Translations under genes and position numbers: made by a program
Part shown: positions 17,702 to 25,629 of the stretch, in pieces
Layout of the letters: each line of letters begins with the position of its first letter
How positions within the stretch are numbered: position 1 is the first letter of the stretch
Notes under the pieces: model-generated
What the model was told of the DNA's origin: nothing
The model's database searches: none
What the model saw: the letters and a program-made list of their open reading frames with translations, nothing else
Origin: CAZDKK01 sp964506245
Lineage (GTDB): Bacteria; Eisenbacteria; RBG-16-71-46; CAIMUX01; WJJG01
DNA length: 64,000 nucleotides
NCBI GenBank assembly: GCA_964506245.1
Contig: CAZDKK010000017.1
Location: 17,098-81,097, forward strand
Direction of reading: 5' to 3'

Positions 17702-18080
17702 GGCGTTCCCCCCTCGTCCAGCAGGTGCGATCCGGCATCCAGTGGCTCGCGATGGTCCGCGTCACCATACCGGCGCCGACAGCCACCAGGATCAGTGGCC
17801 AGCTGTTGCCATAGGTGAAGCCCAGGTTGCCGGTGTGGGCCAGGTAGAGCCACGCGCCGATGAGCGTCAGCGTCACGCCTCCCCCCAGGTCCTTGGCTTG
17901 CCGAGACCCCACGAGCTTCGCCAGCCCCACGCCGGCCACGAGTAGCGCCCACCACCCGTGGATGAAGATGCTGCCGGTGATGACCTCGAACTCGCGCAGC
18001 AGGAAGAGCAGCCCCAGTGCGATCAGCACGAGGCCCACCGTCAGACCTCCCCAGTTGCGCCGACGGTCGGTGCCTGTCAT
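17694..18080 (-). CDS. Small DUF5668 (LiaI-like) membrane protein
   Basis: 128 aa with an excellent ribosome-binding site (AAAGGAGGT). Hydrophobic segments at about 10-28, 35-52, 65-80 and 88-105 predict a small integral inner-membrane protein. The opening GLVLIALGLLFLLREFEVI is typical of the DUF5668/LiaI type. It is the first gene of the unit that continues into the LiaF-like protein, kinase and regulator, and probably forms part of the sensing complex. The 325-nt divergent region upstream (18081-18405) holds no gene that I can see. Confidence 0.75.
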   Translation of the reverse strand: MTGTDRRRNWGGLTVGLVLIALGLLFLLREFEVITGSIFIHGWWALLVAGVGLAKLVGSRQAKDLGGGVTLTLIGAWLYLAHTGNLGFTYGNSWPLILVAVGAGMVTRTIASHWMPDRTCWTRGERHV

Positions 18081-18329
18081 TGCGGACCTCCTTTCATCCG
18101 GCCGCTCCCGCGATCCCTCATCGCGCCGCCGCCGCGGCCTCTGTCGGCAAGGTACGGCACACCTCCTCGGGCTGTGACCGGGAAATCGGCGAGCGGCGGC
18201 GAGGCACCGGCGAATTGCGAGGGGGAATAGCCCGGGGCCCGCAGGCCAGCGGGTAGCTCAGGCTCGAGCGGCCTGAACCCAAGCGTCTGAAACCTGTCAC
18301 TCACTGGCCACGTACTGCTCCTTCGCACC

Positions 18330-18335
18330 TATACT
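18330..18335 (+). promoter_or_regulatory. Possible -10 before LVIVD gene
   Basis: TATACT 71 nt before the start at 18406. No convincing -35 at the right distance. The rest of the 18081-18405 intergenic region is GC-rich with no recognisable motif or gene. Confidence 0.3.
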
Positions 18336-18405
18336 GATGGCAGATCCCCCGCTCCCCCCGCAGAATACCCCCGTGGATCGTGTCGTTCCGAGGGAGACAG
18401 AGAGC

Positions 18406-20601
18406 ATGAGCACGCTCACACGCGCACGGGATCTGGTCCTGGTGCTCGTCACCACCAGCCTCGCCGCCCTGCCCGCGCTCGAGACCTCGCAAGCGGAGTG
18501 CCTCGACTACGCTGATTACATCCACTGGACCGGGTCCGTCGCGACGGCGGGCACTGCCTGGGACGTGGCCGTCGCGGGCGACCTCGCGTATGTCGCCGAG
18601 AATCCCGGCGGGCTCGCGATCGCGAGCATCTCCGATCCGGAGCACCCCGCCATCGTCGGCTCCGCCCCGATCGGGTCCGCCACCGGGGTTGCAGCCTCCG
18701 GGGCCTACGCCTACGTCTGCACCGGCGCCGGCGGGCTCGTGATCGTCGACGTGCAGGACCCCGCCACACCGCAGGTCGCGGCCACCGCGGCCGGCACGGT
18801 CTCGGCCTACGACGTCGCGGTCTCGGGCACCCATGCTTACGTCGCCGCGGCAGGCGCCGGCCTCAAGATCGTCGACGTGAGCGTGCCTGCCAGTCCGCAG
18901 CTCGTAGCGACGCTGCCCACGCCGGGGGGTGCCTATGGCGTTGCCACCAGCGGGACCACCGTCTATCTCGCCTGCACTGATCGCGGACTGCTCGTCGTCG
19001 ATGCGTCGAACCCGGCTGCACCCTTGGCCATCGGCAGCCTGGCCACACCGGGCTACTGCCTCGGGGTCTGGGTCGATGGAACCCGTGCCTACCTCGCGGC
19101 CGGCGACGGGGGGCTGCAGATCATCGATGTCTCCGATCCAGCGGCCCCTGCGTTGCTCGGGGAGTGGGGCACCATCGAATCCGCCGTGTCGGTGATCTCC
19201 GTGGGCGATCGCGTCTTCGTCGGCGAAGGCATCGGCATGGATGTGGTGGATGCGGCCGATCCGACCCAGCCGGTCCTGGTGGGTCGCGTCCCCATCGCCG
19301 CCCAGAGTCGGGGCTTGGCCCGCGCGGGGAACTTCCTCTGTTCGGCCAATCGCGCGGTCGGCCTGCACGTCATCGACGTCTCGGGCGCGGGCTTCGCACC
19401 GCTCGCCGGTCAAGTGGATTTCCCGGGCTTCGCGAACGACATCGTGGTCAGCGGAGATCATGCCTGCGTCGCCGTCGACGACCTCGGCCTTCAGATGGTC
19501 GACATCTCCGACCCCCAGCAGCCCGCGGCGTCGGTCTCCCTCGACACGCCCGGCAACGCCTGGGGCCTCGACCTGGGCGGAGCGTATGTCTACGTGGCGG
19601 ACCGAGCCGCCGGCATGCAGGTGGTCGACATCTCCGACCCGGCACAGCCGGCTATCGTGGGTACCCTGCCGACGACGCCGCTGCTCTGCTATGACCTCGC
19701 TGTACAAGGCCCCTTCGCCTACCTCGGTCTGCACCAGCAGGGGACCACGATCCATCGCCTGCTCGTCGTCGACATCGCGAATCCCATGGCACCCCAGGCC
19801 CTGGGGGCGGCCGCGCTCTCCGATCTCCCCGTCGGCGTCGCGGTTGCGGGCTCGTATGCCTACGCCGCCGTCGACGACGACGGCCTGCAGATCGTCGACA
19901 TCTCCGACCCGTGGTCCCCGGTCGTGGTGGGGCAGGTCGATGTGCCGGGCATGGCGTACGCTGTCGCGGTGAGCGGATCCTACGCCTACGTCGCCGACAA
20001 CGCGTTCGGGGTGGTCGTCGTCAATGTCGAGGATCCGACGCGCCCCTGCATCGTGGCCGAGCTCCCGACCGCCGGCAACGCGCGCAAGATCGCCGTTGCC
20101 GGCTCCCTGGCCTACGTGGCCGATCAGCGCTCGGGCATCCAGGTGCTGGACCTCCTCGACCCGGCCGCACCGCGGATCATCGGGAACGCCGGGATGCCGG
20201 ACTGGGCCTATGGGGCCGCCCTCACCGACGACCGGGTTTGCCTGCCCATCGGGGAGGGAGGCTTGCAGATCGCATCGGTGCAGTGTCCGGCGGGAAGCGG
20301 CACCGATTCGCAGCCGCCCCACCTTTCTGAGGCCGTGCTGACCTGCGTCACGAATCCGATGGTCTCGAGCGGCGTCCTTCGCCTGGCCCTCCCCCGGGCC
20401 GGGGCGGTTCGCCTGGCGGTACACGACCTGGCGGGTCGCCAGATCCGCGTCCTGCTGTCCGCGAACGTGGCGGCCGGCGAACACCGCCTCACCTGGGATG
20501 GGCGCGACGCGCTCGGCCGGAGGGTGCCCGCCGGCGCGTACTACCTCGTCCTGCAAAGCTCGCTGGGATCGCAGAGGCGCAGCGCTATCGTTGTGAGGTA
20601 G
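18406..20601 (+). CDS. Secreted LVIVD-repeat protein with C-terminal sorting domain
   Basis: 731 aa from the ATG at 18406 (GAGGGAGA upstream; open frame extends to 18337). The signal peptide ends near SQA. From about residue 40 to 640 there are roughly fourteen 42-residue LVIVD repeats, each with YAYVA or similar, a G-L-x-I-V-D core and a SDPxxP turn; these are predicted to fold into one or two beta-propellers. The last 80 residues are a FlgD-like domain (TNPMVSSG, HDLAGRQIRVL, WDGRDALGRR, GAYYL) ending VVR. Such proteins are usually extracellular with an adhesive or unknown role. The gene appears monocistronic, with its own promoter region and a separate promoter for the next gene. Confidence 0.88.
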   Translation: MSTLTRARDLVLVLVTTSLAALPALETSQAECLDYADYIHWTGSVATAGTAWDVAVAGDLAYVAENPGGLAIASISDPEHPAIVGSAPIGSATGVAASGAYAYVCTGAGGLVIVDVQDPATPQVAATAAGTVSAYDVAVSGTHAYVAAAGAGLKIVDVSVPASPQLVATLPTPGGAYGVATSGTTVYLACTDRGLLVVDASNPAAPLAIGSLATPGYCLGVWVDGTRAYLAAGDGGLQIIDVSDPAAPALLGEWGTIESAVSVISVGDRVFVGEGIGMDVVDAADPTQPVLVGRVPIAAQSRGLARAGNFLCSANRAVGLHVIDVSGAGFAPLAGQVDFPGFANDIVVSGDHACVAVDDLGLQMVDISDPQQPAASVSLDTPGNAWGLDLGGAYVYVADRAAGMQVVDISDPAQPAIVGTLPTTPLLCYDLAVQGPFAYLGLHQQGTTIHRLLVVDIANPMAPQALGAAALSDLPVGVAVAGSYAYAAVDDDGLQIVDISDPWSPVVVGQVDVPGMAYAVAVSGSYAYVADNAFGVVVVNVEDPTRPCIVAELPTAGNARKIAVAGSLAYVADQRSGIQVLDLLDPAAPRIIGNAGMPDWAYGAALTDDRVCLPIGEGGLQIASVQCPAGSGTDSQPPHLSEAVLTCVTNPMVSSGVLRLALPRAGAVRLAVHDLAGRQIRVLLSANVAAGEHRLTWDGRDALGRRVPAGAYYLVLQSSLGSQRRSAIVVR

Positions 20602-20726
20602 CGCTGCGGCAACTCGCAGGTGTCGCCTCGGGGCCGTCCGAACGCCCCTCCCGATCCTGCCATGGGCTGAACGGGCTGCCGGGGAGGCCGCGCGACCGAT
20701 CGCAGGCCGACCCGCGCTGCTGGCCC

Positions 20727-20756
20727 TTGACCATCGCCCCCCACCCCTTCTACCCT
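20727..20756 (+). promoter_or_regulatory. Candidate promoter for radical SAM gene
   Basis: TTGACC (20727-20732), 18-nt spacer, TACCCT (20751-20756); start codon 70 nt further. The -35 is good, the -10 only keeps TA and the final T. Confidence 0.4.
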
Positions 20757-20825
20757 GTCCGCAACGCATCAGAGTCAAACAGCTCGTGACGGATGGCCCC
20801 CGGCCTGTCAGGAGGTACCCGTTCG

Positions 20826-22202
20826 ATGCGCGAAGAGCTGGAGCCCCGCAACTTCTACCGCCTGCCCTGGTCCCTGACCGACAATGGCATCTCCTGGCTC
20901 GAGGTCACGAACAAGTGCAATCTCGCCTGCGAGGGCTGCTATCGTGAGCAGCACGGGGGCGGGCACAAGAGCCTGGAGGAGGTAGCGGCGGACCTGGACG
21001 TCTTCCGGCGCCACCGCAAGAGCGATTGCATGAGCATCGCCGGCGGGGACCCGCTGGTGCACCCCCAGATCGTGGACATCGTGTCGATGGTGAAGGCATG
21101 GGGGTGGAAGCCGGTCGTGAACACGAACGGGGTCGCCCTCACCCCGAATCTCCTGCACGCGCTCAAGCGCGCGGGCGTGTTCGCCTTCACCTTTCACATC
21201 GACGCCTCTCAGGTGCGCCCCGACTCGCTCGCGACGTGCGAGCGCGAACACAACGCGCTTCGGCAGAGGCTGGCCGAGATGGTCGCGGCCGAGGGAAACA
21301 TCGGCTGCGCCTTCAACCAGACGGTCAACGCCGAGACCCTGGCGGAAGTCCCGGATGTGGTTCGATGGGCGCGCCGGCGACCGGATCTGGTGCACTCGCT
21401 CGTGTTCATCCTTTTCCGCCAGCCGTTCATGATGGGCGCGTACAACTACTTCGTTGGGGATCGGCAGATCGCTCCCGAGGAGAGCTACGAGGACTCCACC
21501 TGGGGCGGTTCGAACCGCCTGACCGCCGCGGATGTCGTCCGCACGATCCTCGAGGCTGAGCCCGAATACCGGCCATGCGCCTACTTGAACGGCACGGAAG
21601 ATCCCAACAGTCTCAAGTGGCTTCTGGCGATGCGCGCGGCTGCCGGCGAACGAACCTTCGGCTTCTTCTCCCCGCGGTTCATGGAGGCGGCGCAGAGCAC
21701 CAATCACTTCCTGCGCCGCCGCTGGCTTGCCTACTGCCGTCCGAGGGAACTCCGCTGCGGACTCACCGCGGCGCTCCTGCTGGCTCCCTTCGATCGCCAG
21801 ATGCGCGGGATCGCGTGGCGCTGGTTCGGGTCGGCCCTGCGCCGGCCGTCCCTGTGGTTCCGCCCCGTCCATCTCCAGACCTTCGTCATCATCCAGCCCA
21901 TTGACGTGCTCCCCGACGGCCGGATGAACATGTGCGATAGCTGTCCGGACCTCACCGTCCACGAGGGAAGGCTCTACTGGAGCTGTCGGCTCGAGGAGAT
22001 CAAGAACTGGGGCCGGTTCATGACCGCGGTTCCGCAGCGGGCGAGCGCCGGGGGACAGCGTCCCGCCGAGAGGGAAGGGGACGCGCGCGGCGAGCGCGAG
22101 CCCGTGTTCGCCGGGCTGCAGGAGACCGCCGCCAGGGTCCACGAGCAGCCCGTGCGCGCGCACGACTCCGCCGAAGTGCGCGAGCCGGTAACCCCGCCTT
22201 AG
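20826..22202 (+). CDS. Radical SAM protein
   Basis: 458 aa from the ATG at 20826 (AGGAGG at 20810-20815). The [4Fe-4S]/SAM motif is CNLACEGC (residues of about 31-38), followed by the MSIAGGDPLVHP loop and VVNTNGVAL, typical of the radical SAM TIM barrel. Near residue 369 a second Cys cluster appears (MNMCDSCPD, then YWSCRLEE), which could bind an auxiliary cluster or zinc. The substrate is unknown; the CDSCPD/CRLEE ending is a pattern I associate with uncharacterised environmental radical SAM proteins. After about residue 410 the sequence turns into a hydrophilic Arg/Glu-rich tail that does not look like a folded domain. The 208 nt after the stop, before trmO, contain no convincing gene. Confidence 0.82.
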   Translation: MREELEPRNFYRLPWSLTDNGISWLEVTNKCNLACEGCYREQHGGGHKSLEEVAADLDVFRRHRKSDCMSIAGGDPLVHPQIVDIVSMVKAWGWKPVVNTNGVALTPNLLHALKRAGVFAFTFHIDASQVRPDSLATCEREHNALRQRLAEMVAAEGNIGCAFNQTVNAETLAEVPDVVRWARRRPDLVHSLVFILFRQPFMMGAYNYFVGDRQIAPEESYEDSTWGGSNRLTAADVVRTILEAEPEYRPCAYLNGTEDPNSLKWLLAMRAAAGERTFGFFSPRFMEAAQSTNHFLRRRWLAYCRPRELRCGLTAALLLAPFDRQMRGIAWRWFGSALRRPSLWFRPVHLQTFVIIQPIDVLPDGRMNMCDSCPDLTVHEGRLYWSCRLEEIKNWGRFMTAVPQRASAGGQRPAEREGDARGEREPVFAGLQETAARVHEQPVRAHDSAEVREPVTPP

Positions 22203-22410
22203 GCGCGCACGATCGTGACGTGGGGTCTGCTACCCGCGCAGGCCATCCCGCCGGCTTCGGCCGAGAGCGACGCGGCACTCCTGGCACAGGGACGCATCGT
22301 GGTCGTTCCGATGCATGCGGATGAACAGGACCGCGGGCTGCTGGCCCGCTTGCGCGAAGAGCCGGCGTGGTTGCCGGGCGGCCCGAACCTGAACAACGGT
22401 AGTCATCACG

Positions 22411-22893
22411 ATGAGAAAAAGCGTTCGCTACCGGCCCATCGGAACGATCCACACGCCATTCAAGGCACTGGCCGGCATGCCCATTCAGCCGACCGGGGCG
22501 AGAGAGATGCGGGGGACGGTCGAAGTGGCGCCCGATTACCAGGCGGGGCTGAAAGACCTGCGGGGCTTCTCCCACATCATCCTGCTCTACCACTTCCACC
22601 GCAGCCGCGGATTCGATCTCGACGTGACGCCCTTTCTCGACTCCCAGCGACGGGGTGTGTTCGCCACGCGGGCACCCAGGCGACCCAACCCGATCGGGCT
22701 CTCCGTGGTGAGACTCGTCGGCGTTCGCGGCCGGAGACTCACCGTCGCGGGCATCGACATCCTCGATGGAACCCCACTGCTCGACATCAAGCCCTATGTC
22801 TCCGCCTTCGACCATCCCAGATCCACCCGCGTGGGATGGCTCGCCCGCGCGCTTTCGAGACTGGGCGAATGGGGTGCGCCGGGGGTAGACTGA
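22411..22893 (+). CDS. trmO: tRNA (N6-threonylcarbamoyladenosine-37)-N6-methyltransferase, TrmO-like
   Basis: 160 aa, ATG at 22411. The UPF0066/TrmO beta-barrel signatures are present in order: YRPIGTIHTPF, a GFSHIILLYHFH core, TRAPRRPNPIGLSVVRL and DGTPLLDIKPYV. The family uses SAM to methylate t6A at position 37 of tRNA-Thr(GGU), improving decoding. The length corresponds to the short, single-domain form; E. coli TrmO has about 70 extra C-terminal residues. No strong Shine-Dalgarno is visible. The stop codon lies within the first copy of a 30-bp direct repeat preceding the DUF937 gene. Confidence 0.85.
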   Translation: MRKSVRYRPIGTIHTPFKALAGMPIQPTGAREMRGTVEVAPDYQAGLKDLRGFSHIILLYHFHRSRGFDLDVTPFLDSQRRGVFATRAPRRPNPIGLSVVRLVGVRGRRLTVAGIDILDGTPLLDIKPYVSAFDHPRSTRVGWLARALSRLGEWGAPGVD

Positions 22894-22950
22894 CCGCTGG
22901 GATCGAGTGGGGCGCACATGGACTGACCATTCGAGTGGAATGGGGCGCAC
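22888..22950 (+). repeat. Two 30-bp direct repeats between trmO and DUF937 gene
   Basis: Copies at 22888-22917 and 22921-22950 both start GACTGACC and end GGGGCGCAC with CGAGTGG in between; period 33 bp. A related GAATGGGGTGCGC occurs at 22867-22879 within trmO. They could be operator sites for the DUF937 gene (start 22966) or simply slippage products. Confidence 0.5.
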
Positions 22951-22965
22951 GAAAGGAGAAGACAC

Positions 22966-23559
22966 ATGGCTTCGGTTCTGGACCAGTTGCAGCAGACGCT
23001 CAGCGGCGGCGTCGTGGATCAGATCAGCCGCCAGTTGGGCACGGATCGGTCGGCCACGGGGCAGGCTATCTCGGCCGCGCTGCCCGTGTTGATGGGTGCC
23101 CTCGCCCGCAATGCCGCGAACAGGGAAGGCGCCGAGGCGCTCTCCGGAGCGCTCACACGGGACCATGACGGCAGCATCCTCGATCAGCTGGGCAGCGTCC
23201 TCGGGCAGGGAGGTCTGGAATCCACCGGGGCGGCGATTCTCAAGCACGTGCTGGGCGCGCGCCAGGGGCGTGTCGAGCAGGGGCTCGGCCAGGCGACCGG
23301 ACTGAACACGGCTCAGATCGGGAGCATTCTGGCCACGCTGGCCCCCGTGGTGTTGGGCGCGATTGGCAAGATGCAGCGGCAGAACAACCTCAACCCCAGC
23401 GACCTGGGCGCCGCGCTCGGGCAGGAGAAGCAGGCGATCGAGAGGCGCGCACCAGCGGTGACCGGGATGCTGGGGGCTCTCCTCGACGCTGACGGAGACG
23501 GTGACGTCGACCTGAGCGACATCGCCAAGAAGGGCCTGGGCGCGCTCTTCGGGCGCTAG
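22966..23559 (+). CDS. DUF937-family protein
   Basis: 197 aa, ATG at 22966 with AAAGGAG 9 nt upstream. The N-terminus LDQLQQTLSGGVVDQISRQLG and repeated Gly-rich helical stretches (LPVLMGALARN, GGLESTGAAILKHVLG, LAPVVLGAIGKM) match the DUF937/YidB-like family of unknown function. An EF-hand-like DADGDGDVDLSDI loop lies near residue 175, suggesting calcium binding, followed by a short GLGALFGR end. No signal peptide or membrane anchor. Convergent to the gene on its right; a 14-bp tandem repeat fills the gap. Confidence 0.8.
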   Translation: MASVLDQLQQTLSGGVVDQISRQLGTDRSATGQAISAALPVLMGALARNAANREGAEALSGALTRDHDGSILDQLGSVLGQGGLESTGAAILKHVLGARQGRVEQGLGQATGLNTAQIGSILATLAPVVLGAIGKMQRQNNLNPSDLGAALGQEKQAIERRAPAVTGMLGALLDADGDGDVDLSDIAKKGLGALFGR

Positions 23560-23573
23560 GAAGCGGCTGGGGC

Positions 23574-23609
23574 GGGCCCGCGTGCCAGGGCCCGCGTGCC
23601 AGGGCCCGC
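23574..23609. repeat. 14-bp tandem repeat between convergent genes
   Basis: GGGCCCGCGTGCCA at 23574-23587 and 23588-23601, then GGGCCCGC at 23602-23609 (2.6 copies). The GGGCCC cores are palindromic, so alternative small hairpins can form; it may act as a shared terminator for the genes ending at 23559 and 23609. Confidence 0.6.
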
Positions 23610-25525
23610 TATCCCGCCCACCGGTAGGCAGCCACGCGGTTGTCGCCGAAGGTGGGAACGATCAACAGCTCCTGATCGGGCAGGAAGAGGAAGTCGGCGC
23701 AGTTGGCCCGCTGGTTGGTCGTGTCGAGCAGCATCTGCGTCGCCCCTTGCTCGGTGACCCGATAGATCCGGCCCTCCCAGATCGACAGCAGCAGATTGTC
23801 GTGCCCGTCGCTCTGCAGGCCATCGAGGATGCCCTCGTAGAAGCGGACGACGGGCTTCATCGACCGGTCCGACAGACGAATCGCCTTCAGCGTGCGGTCG
23901 CCGTTGTTGCAGACGTAGAGCACGCCGCAACGCACGAGCAAGCCGTTCGGATCGGCAATCCCCGGCCCAGACAACCAGATCTCGGCGACGCCCTCATGCA
24001 GGCGGTAGATCGCATCGCGCTCGGAATCGGAGACGTACAAGTCCCCCGTGCCCGGATCGCGGGCGACGTCGTTGGGGAAGATCCCCTCGGGCAGGGCGTG
24101 TCGGGCGACGATCTCCTCGCGGCCAACGTCGATCTCCGCGAGCTCGGCGCGGTGGGCCACGAAAAGGCGGTCCCCATCGAGCACCATGCCGAGCGGATAG
24201 CGCAGCCCCGCCATCCACTGCCGGTCGAGGATCTGCCCATCCCCACTCAGTTTCGAGATGAAGTGGTTCCCCGGCGCGGCACCCTGGCCATAGAGATCGT
24301 AGTTGGAGACGTAGAAGACGCCGCGCGTCTTGTCGTAAACCGCCGACTCGGGCACCGCCAGTTCCGCAGGCGTCTCCCAGACCGGCTCGAGGCGGGCGTC
24401 GCGAAAAGACGGTGAGCCATCCTGGCCAACCAGACCCCAGCCGCCGAAGGAGTCGACGATCAGGAAGAGCAGCTCGTTGTCCCCCTTCTTCAGCGGCAGA
24501 TACACGGTGTCGAACAGCCCGACGATGCCCAGGAACGAGGGGTCACGCTGCTGGTACCCGCTGGCCCCGGAGAAGAGCGTCTCCCCGTTCAAGTAGACGA
24601 GCGCGGCATCGCTGTAGCCGAAGGTGAACTCGCGTCGCTCCTCGGACGACGCGGTCAGGATCGCGCGGGCCAGGATGCACGCGGGTCCGGGCCCGGGCCG
24701 CCGCGCGTGACGGGCGATGTCGAGCAGCCCGGTGGGCTCGGTTTGCACGCGGCGCCACTCGATGGGCCCGAGGTCCTGCTCGTAGGGATGCCGCTCGAGG
24801 TCGAAGTCGCTCAGGCCGAAGCTCTGCGACAGATCCCACTCGGTGAGCGTGCCGGGGGGTGCATAGGGAATCGCGGATGGACCGAACTCGAGATCCTTGG
24901 CGGGCCGGTAGCGGAAGTTGGAGAAGTAGGCGTTGCCGTCCCGCCGCCCATAGACCCCGATCCTGCCGCTGCTGGCCCCGTGCTTGAGGTCGAGGATCTC
25001 GAGCGCGGGTTTGTCCATGTTGCCCACGAAGACGCGCGCCTGCGTCCCCGCGACTTCGAGGCGCACGCGGACCCACGCGTCGTAGGGCAGCTCGATGGCC
25101 GCCGTGCAGCCGCCGCCGCTGTAGAGCTGCCACCCGGCGATGCCATTGAAGACGGGCGTGTACTGGAGCGCGTCGGAGTAGAACGGGGCGCGGTGCGGCC
25201 GGATGTAGATCTGCTCGTACTCCGCGGCCGATTGGATGCGGAAGTTGAGGCCGGCGTACGTGCGCGCCCGCGGCACGAGCATCTCCACGTCAATGACGCC
25301 ATCTTCGAAGACGACGTCCTTGACCGCGGCCGTGCCCGCCAGACAGGGGCGACCGGCGTGGGTGGTGAACTCGGCGTCGTAGAGATCCCAATGCTCCGCG
25401 TCGAGCGGGACCTCTCGCGCAGCAACCGGGGCTGAGGCGGCCGCAGGCGAAACGGCGGCAAGAGCGGTCGCGCCCGCGACGATCCAGACGGCCAGCATCG
25501 CGCGCAGGGGTCTGGTTTGCTTCAT
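23609..25525 (-). CDS. Exported protein: LamG/DUF1080-like domain plus NHL/SMP-30-like propeller
   Basis: 638 aa from the ATG at 25525 (MKQTRPLRAMLAVWIVAG); signal peptide to about residue 32. Residues of about 40-190 resemble a concanavalin-like (DUF1080/LamG) fold: GLNFRIQSAAEYEQIYIRPH, WVRVRLEVAGTQARVFV, GRIGVYGRRDGNAYFSNF. A central jelly-roll-like region (about 210-400) carries LVYLNGETLFSG and LKKGDNELLFLIVDSFGGWG, like sugar-binding modules of glycosidases. Residues 400-638 form NHL/gluconolactonase-like blades (NDVARDPGTGDLYVSDSE, DPNGLLVRCGVLYVCNNGD). No FlgD-like tail. Possibly carbohydrate-related; no catalytic residues can be assigned. Its ribosome-binding site (GGGGAGAG) lies inside the right arm of a 14-bp perfect inverted repeat. 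Confidence 0.75.
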   Translation of the reverse strand: MKQTRPLRAMLAVWIVAGATALAAVSPAAASAPVAAREVPLDAEHWDLYDAEFTTHAGRPCLAGTAAVKDVVFEDGVIDVEMLVPRARTYAGLNFRIQSAAEYEQIYIRPHRAPFYSDALQYTPVFNGIAGWQLYSGGGCTAAIELPYDAWVRVRLEVAGTQARVFVGNMDKPALEILDLKHGASSGRIGVYGRRDGNAYFSNFRYRPAKDLEFGPSAIPYAPPGTLTEWDLSQSFGLSDFDLERHPYEQDLGPIEWRRVQTEPTGLLDIARHARRPGPGPACILARAILTASSEERREFTFGYSDAALVYLNGETLFSGASGYQQRDPSFLGIVGLFDTVYLPLKKGDNELLFLIVDSFGGWGLVGQDGSPSFRDARLEPVWETPAELAVPESAVYDKTRGVFYVSNYDLYGQGAAPGNHFISKLSGDGQILDRQWMAGLRYPLGMVLDGDRLFVAHRAELAEIDVGREEIVARHALPEGIFPNDVARDPGTGDLYVSDSERDAIYRLHEGVAEIWLSGPGIADPNGLLVRCGVLYVCNNGDRTLKAIRLSDRSMKPVVRFYEGILDGLQSDGHDNLLLSIWEGRIYRVTEQGATQMLLDTTNQRANCADFLFLPDQELLIVPTFGDNRVAAYRWAG

Positions 25526-25627
25526 GGCGCTTCTCTCCCCTTCATGGGACTTCAGGGGGTGTATCCATCTACTGCCAGGCGGCCCGCGAGGTTGCCCCGA
25601 CGCGGGAGCCATCGGGAGAGAAGCGCC
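25526..25627 (-). promoter_or_regulatory. Ribosome-binding-site-sequestering hairpin in intercistronic RNA
   Basis: On the minus strand, GGCGCTTCTCTCCC begins 2 nt after the upstream stop codon (25632-25630), and its perfect complement GGGAGAGAAGCGCC ends directly before the ATG at 25525. The 14-bp stem closes a 74-nt loop that contains its own CCCGCG/CGCGGG stem. The right arm includes the Shine-Dalgarno of the downstream gene. The layout fits translational coupling: a ribosome finishing the upstream gene would open the stem. A MITE-like insertion with terminal inverted repeats is the alternative. Confidence 0.6.
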
Positions 25628-25629
25628 GC

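Noticed and set aside
22203..22410. Small gene between the radical SAM gene and trmO
   Set aside because: Plus-strand reading from 22215 runs out of frame into trmO and has no ribosome-binding site; minus frame is Arg/Ser-rich shadow.
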